Shown: positions 6,209-12,718 of the stretch, one piece after another
How positions within the stretch are numbered: position 1 is the first letter of the stretch
Layout of the letters: each line of letters begins with the position of its first letter
NCBI GenBank assembly: GCA_034178965.1
Contig: JAXFQM010000070.1
Coordinates: 1-17,421 of the forward strand
Direction of reading: 5' to 3'
From: Colimorpha sp034178965
Lineage (GTDB): Bacteria > Bacteroidota > Bacteroidia > Bacteroidales > P3
Length of the DNA stretch: 17,421 nt
Notes under the pieces: model-generated
The model's database searches: none
What the model was told of the DNA's origin: nothing
What the model saw: the letters and a program-made list of their open reading frames with translations, nothing else
Position numbers and translations under genes: made by a program

Positions 6209-7501
6209 ATGAGCGAAGTTGACGTATTGCTTGGATTGCAATGGGGCGACGAGGGCAAAGGCAAGATAGTGGATGTCCTTACGCCTAACTACGATATCAT
6301 CGCCCGTTTCCAGGGCGGCCCGAACGCAGGCCACACCATAGAGTTTGGAGGAACAAAACATGTGCTGCACATCATCCCTTCCGGCATCTTCCACAAGGAT
6401 AAGATAAATGTCATTGGCAACGGCGTGCTGGTGGAACCTGTCATCTTCAAGCAGGAAATTGAAGCACTGAAAGAAAAAGGAGTGGATGCCACCCGCAACC
6501 TCTCCGTCTCCAAAAAGGCGCACCTCATCCTGCCCACGCACCGCATGCTCGACGCCGCCTATGAACAAGCCAAGGGCAACGCTAAAATTGGCAGCACCCT
6601 AAAAGGCATCGGCCCCGCCTATACCGACAAAATAGCCCGCTGCGGTCTGCGCATCGGCGACCTATTGGCCATAGACTTCAAGGAGCGCTATGAACTGCTG
6701 AAATACCAGCACCTACAAACCTGCCACACACTGAAATACAACATAGAGGGGTTCCACATAGACGGCATGACCCTCGAAGAGTATGAGGAGAAATGGACGG
6801 AAAGCCTTGAAACCATCAAGAAGTTCCAACTCATCAGCAGCGAATACTTTATTAACCACTGCTTGGCCAACGGCAAACGTGTGCTGGCCGAAGGGGCACA
6901 AGCCGCCATGCTCGACATAGACTTCGGCACCTACCCTTTCGTTACCTCCAGCAACACCATCACCGCTGGCGTATGCACAGGACTGGGCGTTGCACCCAGC
7001 AAGATAGGTAAGGTTATGGGCATCACAAAAGCCTATTGCACCCGCGTGGGTGCAGGCCCCTTCCCCACCGAACTGCTCAACGAAACGGGTGGCTTACTTT
7101 GCGAAAAAGGCCACGAATACGGTTCCACCACAGGTCGCCCACGCCGCTGCGGGTGGATAGACATACCCGCCCTAAAATACGCCTGCATGATTGACGGCGT
7201 GAAAGAACTCTTCGTGACGAAAGCCGACGTGATGAACGACTTCGACGACATTTACATGTGCACTGCCTACGAAATTGACGGCAAGCAAACCACCGAACTG
7301 CCCTACGAATACAACGAGGTTGAAATCAAACCCGTGCTCAAGAAGCATCCGGGCTGGAAACAGAGTTTGGCTGGCTACTCGGACTACGACCGGCTCCCCG
7401 AAGAACTTAAGGCCTACTATCATGCCATTGAAAAGGAAACGGGAGTGCCCGTGCGCGCCGTCTCCATCAGCCCAGACCGCAAGGATGTGTTATTCAAATA
7501 G
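6209..7501 (+). CDS. purA: Adenylosuccinate synthetase
   Basis: A 430-aa cytosolic enzyme of normal family length. It catalyses the GTP-dependent joining of IMP and aspartate to adenylosuccinate, the first committed step from IMP to AMP. The diagnostic N terminus is QWGDEGKGK (residues 11-19) with catalytic Asp14, followed by QGGPNAGHT with catalytic His42. Further marks are the STTGRPRRCGW segment that contacts IMP and aspartate, and the guanine-recognition motif TKAD at 337-340. The start at 6209 gives the usual MSEVDVLLGLQWGDEG N terminus. It is preceded by a roughly 200-nt leader with a palindrome at its promoter. No other purine genes adjoin it, and a Fur-type regulator, which as I recall neighbours purA in some Bacteroides, is absent here. 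Confidence 0.98.
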   Translation: MSEVDVLLGLQWGDEGKGKIVDVLTPNYDIIARFQGGPNAGHTIEFGGTKHVLHIIPSGIFHKDKINVIGNGVLVEPVIFKQEIEALKEKGVDATRNLSVSKKAHLILPTHRMLDAAYEQAKGNAKIGSTLKGIGPAYTDKIARCGLRIGDLLAIDFKERYELLKYQHLQTCHTLKYNIEGFHIDGMTLEEYEEKWTESLETIKKFQLISSEYFINHCLANGKRVLAEGAQAAMLDIDFGTYPFVTSSNTITAGVCTGLGVAPSKIGKVMGITKAYCTRVGAGPFPTELLNETGGLLCEKGHEYGSTTGRPRRCGWIDIPALKYACMIDGVKELFVTKADVMNDFDDIYMCTAYEIDGKQTTELPYEYNEVEIKPVLKKHPGWKQSLAGYSDYDRLPEELKAYYHAIEKETGVPVRAVSISPDRKDVLFK

Positions 7502-7607
7502 AAAAACCGCATGAGAGAATGGACGCCACCTCCTATAAAAACGCGGTGTCAGTGCCTTGCGTTCCTATCGCACGGCGCATCATAATTTTTCTTAAGGACG
7601 CAATAAT

Positions 7608-7620
7608 ACGAAATATTTCG
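7608..7620. promoter_or_regulatory. Second copy of the ACGAAATATTTCG palindrome
   Basis: ACGAAATATTTCG repeats 13 bases of the purA promoter palindrome; the inner 12 bp (7609-7620) are a perfect palindrome. It lies 66 bp before the PepSY-like gene, inside a 184-bp spacer. No clear TAnnTTTG promoter is visible there, so its position relative to a promoter is unknown. Confidence 0.4.
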
Positions 7621-7685
7621 GAACCAATTGGGCAATATTACTGCGATAATGGCGTTAGTATAAACGAAATAAAGCATCAAAGACA

Positions 7686-8753
7686 ATGAAAAAGACCCTC
7701 ATAGCCCTGCTGATGTGCCTGCCACTGCTGACAGGGGCGCAGCAGAAAATAAAAGAAACCGACGTACCTCGCAGCGTCTTGCTTTCCCTTGAAAGGACCT
7801 ATGAAAGTTATAAGGTGAAAACGTGGTACCAAGCGCCGGGGCAATATATCGCAGACTTTGTCACCGATGGACAAGACGGACGCTGCTATTTCACCAACTT
7901 GGGCGACTGGCAATATAGCGCTTTCCCCGTCAAGCTGGAAGAATGCCCGACGCTGATGAACACCTATTTCGTCAACAACTATCCTGGCTACCGCATCAAG
8001 AGCACAGACTACATCGAAGAGATGAGCGGCGACAACTACTATCGTTTGATTATTGTGAAGAAAGGGGTTGGCAGCAAGGACTGCGAACTGATCTTTGACA
8101 CCCGCGGCAAACTGCAAAAGAGCACAGCACCCGACCCCGACGCTGTGAAGCGAGACTATTACACCCACAACAACCCTGAAGAGACTTTCGATACTTCCAA
8201 AGACAAGGCCGAACGCGAGCAGACCGAAAAGAAATCAAGACACCACGCCAAGCGCGACAACGCGGAAGTGGACGCTCCAAAAGCGGAGCGCCCCATGCCC
8301 AGCGATGCCATCATGGCCAACTTCAACAAACGCTACCCTTCCACTCGCCTGAAAAGCGGCCCCGAGTGGTACCAGCGCGGCGACAACCAGTTTGTGGCCT
8401 ACTTCACCAACAACCAAAAGAACCAATTTGAATGCGTCTACGACAACGAATCCGAGAAACTCATCAAAACGGGCAAGATTCTCCTCAAAGAACGTTATCC
8501 CAGCACCATCAAGAAATATCTCGACGAAAAGTTCTATGGCGAGAAATACAAGATTGAAAAGATGGTCACCTACGAGTTTGACGCCAAATATCGCGGTGCC
8601 GACGGCAAAAAACCAAAGCCCTATACCTACGTCGTCGTCTCACAGAAGAACCGGGACGAAAAGCGTGTGGACTACACCCGACTGGAGTTTGACCACACGG
8701 GGAAATTCATCGGCCTTTTGGCTCAACCCCTCGACACGAAGGACATTCAATAA
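7686..8753 (+). CDS. Secreted PepSY-like protein with tandem domains
   Basis: A 355-aa exported protein with a signal peptide (MKKTLIALLMCLPLLTGA, cleavage near residue 18) and no lipobox Cys, so probably periplasmic. Repeated units start with a short helix of the type VPRSVLLSLERTYESYKVKTWYQ (about 27-50), PTLMNTYFVNNYPGYRIKSTDY (about 95-118) and DAIMANFNKRYPSTRLKSGPEW (about 208-230). Each continues with a YxADF or FVAYF strand. This is the helix-then-strand layout of the PepSY-like (PF11396-type) family in Bacteroidetes, whose function is unknown. A Lys/Glu/Arg-rich linker (about 165-205) divides the protein into halves. It is preceded by the repeated palindrome at 7608 and ends at a strong terminator, so it is probably monocistronic. 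Confidence 0.75.
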   Translation: MKKTLIALLMCLPLLTGAQQKIKETDVPRSVLLSLERTYESYKVKTWYQAPGQYIADFVTDGQDGRCYFTNLGDWQYSAFPVKLEECPTLMNTYFVNNYPGYRIKSTDYIEEMSGDNYYRLIIVKKGVGSKDCELIFDTRGKLQKSTAPDPDAVKRDYYTHNNPEETFDTSKDKAEREQTEKKSRHHAKRDNAEVDAPKAERPMPSDAIMANFNKRYPSTRLKSGPEWYQRGDNQFVAYFTNNQKNQFECVYDNESEKLIKTGKILLKERYPSTIKKYLDEKFYGEKYKIEKMVTYEFDAKYRGADGKKPKPYTYVVVSQKNRDEKRVDYTRLEFDHTGKFIGLLAQPLDTKDIQ

Positions 8754-8783
8754 AGATTTCCCTCCGTTTTTCACGAAATAAAG

Positions 8784-8818
8784 AAAAAGCAGCCACAATG
8801 AATTGTGGCTGCTTTTTT
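8784..8818. terminator. Bidirectional rho-independent terminator
   Basis: AAAAA, then GCAGCCACAAT (8789-8799), GA, ATTGTGGCTGC (8802-8812), then TTTTTT. The 11-bp perfect arms with A- and T-runs on either side make a strong terminator 30 bp after the PepSY-like gene. Confidence 0.9.
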
Positions 8819-9201
8819 GTTTCGCTCCCATTTGGTCTTTGATGTTTTCCACAAGCGCTCAATAAGCAACAAGCAGGAGACTTGCGATATCTTCTGTTCA
8901 TGAGGATACCCCGTCATTCTTGGAACGGAATGGTTCCTGTGCCACATTTTGTACATTCTTATTGGCTTAGGCGCAGCATCATAGGCCATTACCAAAAACA
9001 ACAGCAATCCAAATATCCCTTGCTGGATGCCATGCCGTTGTGCCCGCCACCGGAACGGCGGTGTCTTGGCGGGGTACGTGACACGTATCGTAATGAGGCT
9101 TTCTTCCGTCTCTCAGCCGTTCGTACCCTCCCCAGAAAGGGTGACTCTGCTGCCTTCCGAGGGCACTCAAATGTTAAATATCTCCTAAAATGAAAGATTT
9201 T

Positions 9202-9233
9202 TTTGTGTATATCAGAAAAGTGTTGTACATTTG
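9202..9233 (+). promoter_or_regulatory. Promoter of the ABC/permease/GntR operon
   Basis: TTTG (9202-9205), a 20-bp spacer and TACATTTG (9226-9233) match the Bacteroidetes -33/-7 consensus exactly, with the same spacer length and -7 sequence as the tRNA-Val promoter. Transcription should start near 9239-9241, inside the palindrome at 9235-9258. Confidence 0.8.
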
Positions 9234-9234
9234 C

Positions 9235-9258
9235 AGTGTAATAGTTAACTAATACACT
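9235..9258. promoter_or_regulatory. 24-bp palindromic operator, likely for the GntR regulator
   Basis: The half-site AGTGTAATAGTT meets AACTAATACACT around a GTTAAC centre. Eleven of twelve base pairs are symmetric; only the A-A pair at positions 7 and 18 breaks symmetry. It begins 2 bp after the -7 element and covers the expected transcription start. GntR-family operators are typically inverted repeats with GT and AC at their ends, as here. The operon encodes a GntR/YtrA-type regulator, so autorepression is the natural reading. Binding is inferred. Confidence 0.7.
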
Positions 9259-9316
9259 ATACTATAATCGGTGTAAAATATTGAATATAAGAAAACAAAT
9301 CAAATTAAACTGTCCT

Positions 9317-10147
9317 ATGATTAACATTGAAAATCTCGATTTCAGTTACCAACAAGCGGCTGTTTTCAAGGACATCAGCCTCCAGTTCAAGGAGGGCAAC
9401 ATCTATGGCCTGTTGGGCGAAAACGGCGTGGGCAAGACCACCCTGCTTAAAATCATCAGCGGCCTTCAAAGGCCCACCGGCGGCCGTTGCGAGGTGGACG
9501 GCATGGCCAGCTTCGACTGTCGCCCGGAGATGCTGCGAGAGTTGTTCTTCATGCCCGATTCCGTCACGCTTCCCGATGACAGCACACCCGAACAGTACAT
9601 CAAGGAACTGGGGGCTTTCTACCCCTTCTACAGCCACGACGACTTCCTGCGCTTGATGCACGAAATGGAGGTAGACCCCCTCATGAAGTTCCAGGAGATG
9701 AGCACCGGCATGCAAAAAAAGAGCCTCCTCGCTTGCGCCTTGTGCCTCGGAACGAAGTATCTGCTGTTAGACGAGCCCACCAACGGGCTTGACATCCCCT
9801 CTAAAAGCGATTTCCGAAAGATACTGATGCAGCGCATGGGAACGGAAACAACCATCATCATCAGCACCCACCAAGTGAAAGACGTGGAAAATCTCATCGA
9901 CCCCATCGTCATCATCAGCCACAACGAGCTGCTATTGGACGCCTCGGTGGCGGAAATCTCAAAGCATCTTTTCTTCGAATATGGCACCATTTTGCGCCAC
10001 GACGCGCTATACAGCGAGATGCAGCCTGGCGGCTACTTGAATGTAGTAGAGAACATCGAGGGTAAGGATAGCCCAATAAACATCGAGGCACTCTTTAACG
10101 CCGTGCTGAAAAATACAAAACAAGTGAAACAAATCTTTAACAAATAA
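9317..10147 (+). CDS. ABC transporter ATP-binding protein
   Basis: A 276-aa ATPase subunit. The start at 9317 is preferred over an in-frame ATG at 9281, since it gives the normal N terminus MINIENLDFSY. Motifs in order are Walker A GENGVGKT (34-41), a degenerate signature STGMQ (129-133) in place of LSGGQ, Walker B LLLDEP (149-154) with catalytic Glu153, D-loop NGLD (156-159) and H-loop His185 in ISTHQ. The usual Q-loop glutamine is not evident: the region reads FFMPDSVTLP. About 75 residues follow the ATPase core. Sequence style and context match the YtrB-like ATPases paired with GntR regulators and small permeases. The substrate is unknown. It is the first gene of a three-gene operon, with the permease 6 bp downstream. 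Confidence 0.92.
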   Translation: MINIENLDFSYQQAAVFKDISLQFKEGNIYGLLGENGVGKTTLLKIISGLQRPTGGRCEVDGMASFDCRPEMLRELFFMPDSVTLPDDSTPEQYIKELGAFYPFYSHDDFLRLMHEMEVDPLMKFQEMSTGMQKKSLLACALCLGTKYLLLDEPTNGLDIPSKSDFRKILMQRMGTETTIIISTHQVKDVENLIDPIVIISHNELLLDASVAEISKHLFFEYGTILRHDALYSEMQPGGYLNVVENIEGKDSPINIEALFNAVLKNTKQVKQIFNK

Positions 10148-10153
10148 GCCATC

Positions 10154-10996
10154 ATGAAAAACTTTGATTCCCATCGCTTCAAAATGGTGTTGGCAAAGGA
10201 CCTCCGCAGCAGTTGGCCGCTCTTCCGCACTTCCTTCCTCATCATCTGCGCCATTCCGGTGGTTTTTTGGTTGTTCAACTTGGTGCTTGGCGATACGGGA
10301 CGCACCGAGTTCTCGCCCTTGTTTCGCCGCATCACCATCTATGTCACCATGATTCTGATCGCCATCATGGCTCCCAGCCGCATCTACCGCACCGTGAATT
10401 TGCCCAACGAAGGCATTTACTACGCCATGCTTCCCGCCAGCCGAACTGAAAAGTTTTGGAGCCAAATACTGACGTGCTACATTCTCATACCGTTGTCCGC
10501 ATTGCTTGCCGGAATCATCATCGACTTGCTCCTCACCCTCCTGCCCTTTGGGGCATATGTGGACTGGATTTGGCACTACTGGCCCTCCCTAACGGACGAA
10601 ACCAGGCTAATGGAAAATCTTGGCATCCAAAAACCGTTGCTCGATATTTTCGGCAACTTTTGGATGATGTTCATTGGCTATGTGTCTTTTCTCCTCTCCT
10701 ACGCCGCGCTTTTCTTCTTCACCAACACACTCTTCAAGAAGAACAAAGTGGCGAAAACATTCCTGTGGATTATTCTCATAGGCTTCGTGCTCAACATCAT
10801 TGCCACCCCCATCTCCTTGTCCCTCATTCACAACATCGATTCTTTTGATCTTATCAAACGCTTCGCCTCTTGGATAGAGCGCAATCCCCACCTCTTCTTT
10901 AGATTGATGTATTGGAGTTCCATTGTCTTGAACGCCATCGAAATAGCAGTCTTTTCTTGGTGGGGCGGCCGAAGGCTGAAAAAGATGGCGTACTAA
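10154..10996 (+). CDS. ABC transporter permease, six TM segments
   Basis: A 280-aa integral membrane protein with six predicted helices at about residues 20-45, 60-80, 105-132, 168-195, 200-222 and 240-262, and a basic C terminus (GGRRLKKMAY). No extracytoplasmic loop is large enough for a binding domain. It starts 6 bp after the ATPase stop and is followed 28 bp later by the GntR gene, so it is the membrane half of the same transporter. The family looks like the ABC-2 type permeases common in Bacteroidetes. Export of a lipid, peptide or antibiotic is typical of related systems, but nothing in the sequence fixes the substrate. Confidence 0.8.
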   Translation: MKNFDSHRFKMVLAKDLRSSWPLFRTSFLIICAIPVVFWLFNLVLGDTGRTEFSPLFRRITIYVTMILIAIMAPSRIYRTVNLPNEGIYYAMLPASRTEKFWSQILTCYILIPLSALLAGIIIDLLLTLLPFGAYVDWIWHYWPSLTDETRLMENLGIQKPLLDIFGNFWMMFIGYVSFLLSYAALFFFTNTLFKKNKVAKTFLWIILIGFVLNIIATPISLSLIHNIDSFDLIKRFASWIERNPHLFFRLMYWSSIVLNAIEIAVFSWWGGRRLKKMAY

Positions 10997-11024
10997 ACGT
11001 CCAACACAAAAAAAATCTAACGCC

Positions 11025-11375
11025 ATGGACTTCAAGAAACAAAAATCAATCTACCAGCAGATAGCGGACCAACTGTGCGACCGCATCGTCGCGGGCGAAT
11101 GGAAACCCGACGAAAGGATGGTGAGCGTGCGCGACGTAGCCACAGAACTGCAGGTGAACACCAACACCGTGCTGCGCAGTTTCGATTACCTGCAACAGCA
11201 GGGCATCATCTACAACCGCCGCGGCATAGGCTATTTCCTTGCCACCGATGCTCCCATGAAAGTGAAGGCACTGCAACGAAAGCAATTCTTCGAGGAAGAC
11301 CTTGTCCCTATCCTGCAAAAGATGCGCCTCCTCGGCATCACCTTTGAGGAAATAAAAAAGGAATTAAACCAATAA
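11025..11375 (+). CDS. GntR-family transcriptional regulator, YtrA subfamily
   Basis: A 116-aa protein with a GntR winged helix-turn-helix (about 10-75). The hallmarks IYQQIADQLCDRIVAGEW, SVRDVATELQVNTNTVLRS and LQQQGIIYNRRGIGYFL are all visible in order. The short helical tail (about 80-116) is the compact dimerisation region of the YtrA subgroup, with no ligand-binding domain of the FadR or HutC kind. YtrA-type genes are characteristically found with ABC transporters that they repress, often in response to cell-wall-active antibiotics. Here it is the third gene of the ABC operon. The 24-bp palindrome at the promoter (9235-9258) is its most likely target. The inducer is unknown. Confidence 0.93.
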   Translation: MDFKKQKSIYQQIADQLCDRIVAGEWKPDERMVSVRDVATELQVNTNTVLRSFDYLQQQGIIYNRRGIGYFLATDAPMKVKALQRKQFFEEDLVPILQKMRLLGITFEEIKKELNQ

Positions 11376-11411
11376 TCCGCCTGCAGGAGGGACTGCGGCC
11401 GGTTGGGTGAT

Positions 11412-11429
11412 AAGGCCACTCGGCCTTTT
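11412..11429 (+). terminator. Short terminator-like hairpin after the GntR gene
   Basis: AAGGCC (11412-11417), a 4-nt loop, GGCCTT (11422-11427) and a run ending TTTT. The stem is only 6 bp, so it may be leaky. No good promoter is visible before the lipoprotein gene at 11483, so that gene may be served by readthrough. Confidence 0.5.
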
Positions 11430-11482
11430 CGCCGCAAGCGGCCAGGTTCTTTCCTTGAAAGCGGGCAAAAAACAAGAGAAAC

Positions 11483-12364
11483 ATGAAAAGAACATTCATA
11501 TTGCCAGTGCTGGCTACCCTGTTGCTGACTTCGTGCAAGTGGAACAGACAAGACTTCAGCTCGCCACAAATGCTGGATGGCGAAGAAAATTTCTGCGTGC
11601 AGGTGATTGCGCCCAACTATGCCTGCAACCTCTACGGCTCCTCAGACAGCGCTGTCAACAACCTGCCCATGCTGGGCGATACGTATCGCGTCCAGTTCGT
11701 CGGCGACAGCGCTGCCGAGGGACTTGCCATCCTCTACCCATACCAAAGCGGCAAACTGCGAAAGAGCGGCAAGGACGAAATGAGATACTATGCAAACAGG
11801 CGACTGTTTACCCCAAATAAATTCACCTATCGGCTGCGCAATATCAAGCAAAGTGACCACGAACTAACCTTCGACATCTTCTATGGGAAACGCATGGCGG
11901 AACGGGTACGCATCCTCGCCGACTTCAGCGGCATGCCCTCGTTTACGGAGCAGGAGGAAACATCCACCACTCTATCGGACGACAGCCAAAATATTTACAA
12001 ACGCTTGTTGACACTGGCCATGATGAACCTCCGTCCTAACGGCTGCGAATGTGGAGGAACAGACCAGCATGCGCTGCTTCGCCGTACGTTTCTATCCAAC
12101 CCCGACGCACTACCCTACGTCAACCACCAAGAAAGTTACGGCGACCAAGGCTGCATCTTCCAAGCCGACTTCGAGGGCAACAGGCGAGACCTATGGATAC
12201 ACGGAAGCCGCTGGATGGACTACAACCAGTATCACTTCACCGACACGGCCATCATCTGCTACGATGGCCTATCCATCCCCATCGGTTTCCTTACACCCCG
12301 ACAAAAACAACTGCTCGCCAAAGAAATCAGCATCCAAAACAACGCCCCCTCGAAAGAGGACTAA
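11483..12364 (+). CDS. Hypothetical lipoprotein downstream of the ABC operon
   Basis: A 293-aa protein that I do not recognise. MKRTFILPVLATLLLTSC is a lipoprotein signal with lipobox LTSC (Cys18), so it is membrane-anchored. The residues after the Cys (KWNRQD) lack an acidic export signal, so periplasmic orientation is at least as likely as surface exposure. The mature part is mixed alpha/beta with no visible repeats. A short NGCECGG motif lies near residue 190. It starts 107 bp after the GntR stop behind a weak terminator and ends at a good terminator at 12481. It may be a readthrough gene of the ABC operon, but functional connection is unproven. Confidence 0.75.
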   Translation: MKRTFILPVLATLLLTSCKWNRQDFSSPQMLDGEENFCVQVIAPNYACNLYGSSDSAVNNLPMLGDTYRVQFVGDSAAEGLAILYPYQSGKLRKSGKDEMRYYANRRLFTPNKFTYRLRNIKQSDHELTFDIFYGKRMAERVRILADFSGMPSFTEQEETSTTLSDDSQNIYKRLLTLAMMNLRPNGCECGGTDQHALLRRTFLSNPDALPYVNHQESYGDQGCIFQADFEGNRRDLWIHGSRWMDYNQYHFTDTAIICYDGLSIPIGFLTPRQKQLLAKEISIQNNAPSKED

Positions 12365-12480
12365 CGGTAGGCAGCGCTGCAAAACGGCGGCCGCCTGACA
12401 ATTCCTACGCCCAAACGGCGCCATCATTAATGCCACCCACAAAAGCATCCGTCCACAGCGTTGCCGCCAAACACCGCCCT

Positions 12481-12502
12481 GCGGCATGTTTGCCGCTTTT
12501 TT
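12481..12502 (+). terminator. Rho-independent terminator after the hypothetical lipoprotein gene
   Basis: GCGGCA (12481-12486), loop TGTT, TGCCGC (12491-12496), then six T (12497-12502). A compact canonical terminator, 117 bp past the stop codon. Confidence 0.8.
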
Positions 12503-12575
12503 GAAGACAAACATGCCGCTTACTACCACTTTCAAAAAAACATCCCAACAAAATAATTCCCAACAAATCACGTTA

Positions 12576-12587
12576 ATACTATAGTAT
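12576..12587. promoter_or_regulatory. 12-bp palindrome upstream of the OMP gene
   Basis: ATACTATAGTAT is a perfect palindrome 132 bp before the ATG. Its first 8 bases, ATACTATA, also occur just after the GntR operator, at 9259-9266. It could be a regulator site, but AT-rich palindromes of this size arise by chance fairly often. Confidence 0.3.
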
Positions 12588-12718
12588 GAGAAGCCCTGGC
12601 GTCAAGTCAGCCCTAAACAAAAGCAAATACAAAAGACATAAGTTCAACTCATAAATGCAACTATCACTGAAAAAGAGATACAGATGGGCGTAAGCCTGTA
12701 AAATCCAAACAAGACACT

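Larger units (their letters stand above)
8819..9316. other. Gene-free region upstream of the ABC operon
   Basis: No convincing gene is present in about 500 bases. Weak reading frames exist on both strands (for example 8882-9193 plus and 8771-9007 minus) but have low-information composition, and the minus one runs into the terminator. The visible structure is a GC-rich nested hairpin (9043-9073: CCCGCC with GGCGGG, inner CACCG with CGGTG), a 13-base palindrome TACGTGACACGTA (9075-9087), the ABC operon promoter (9202-9233) and its operator palindrome (9235-9258). Confidence 0.6.
12365..12718. other. Gene-free region upstream of the large OMP gene
   Basis: These 354 bases hold no gene. They contain the terminator of the preceding lipoprotein gene (12481-12502), a 12-bp palindrome (12576-12587) and an A-rich leader without a clear TAnnTTTG promoter. 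Reading frames here on both strands are short continuations of shadows. Confidence 0.6.

Noticed and set aside
8771..9007. 78-codon minus-strand frame over the terminator at 8784-8818
   Set aside because: Its 3' part translates the terminator hairpin and T-run, so it is unlikely to be a real gene.
9040..9175. Possible TPP riboswitch on the minus strand (a CTGAGA word is present)
   Set aside because: The second conserved half of the thi-box is missing, and no thiamine gene is downstream on that strand.
8882..9193. 103-codon plus-strand frame in the spacer before the ABC operon
   Set aside because: Basic, Arg/His/Pro-rich sequence without domain or homology that I recognise; it also covers a hairpin and a palindrome.
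9281..9316. Upstream in-frame ATG for the ABC ATPase
   Set aside because: Family members begin with the strand MINIENLDFSY; the extra 12 residues look like translated leader.
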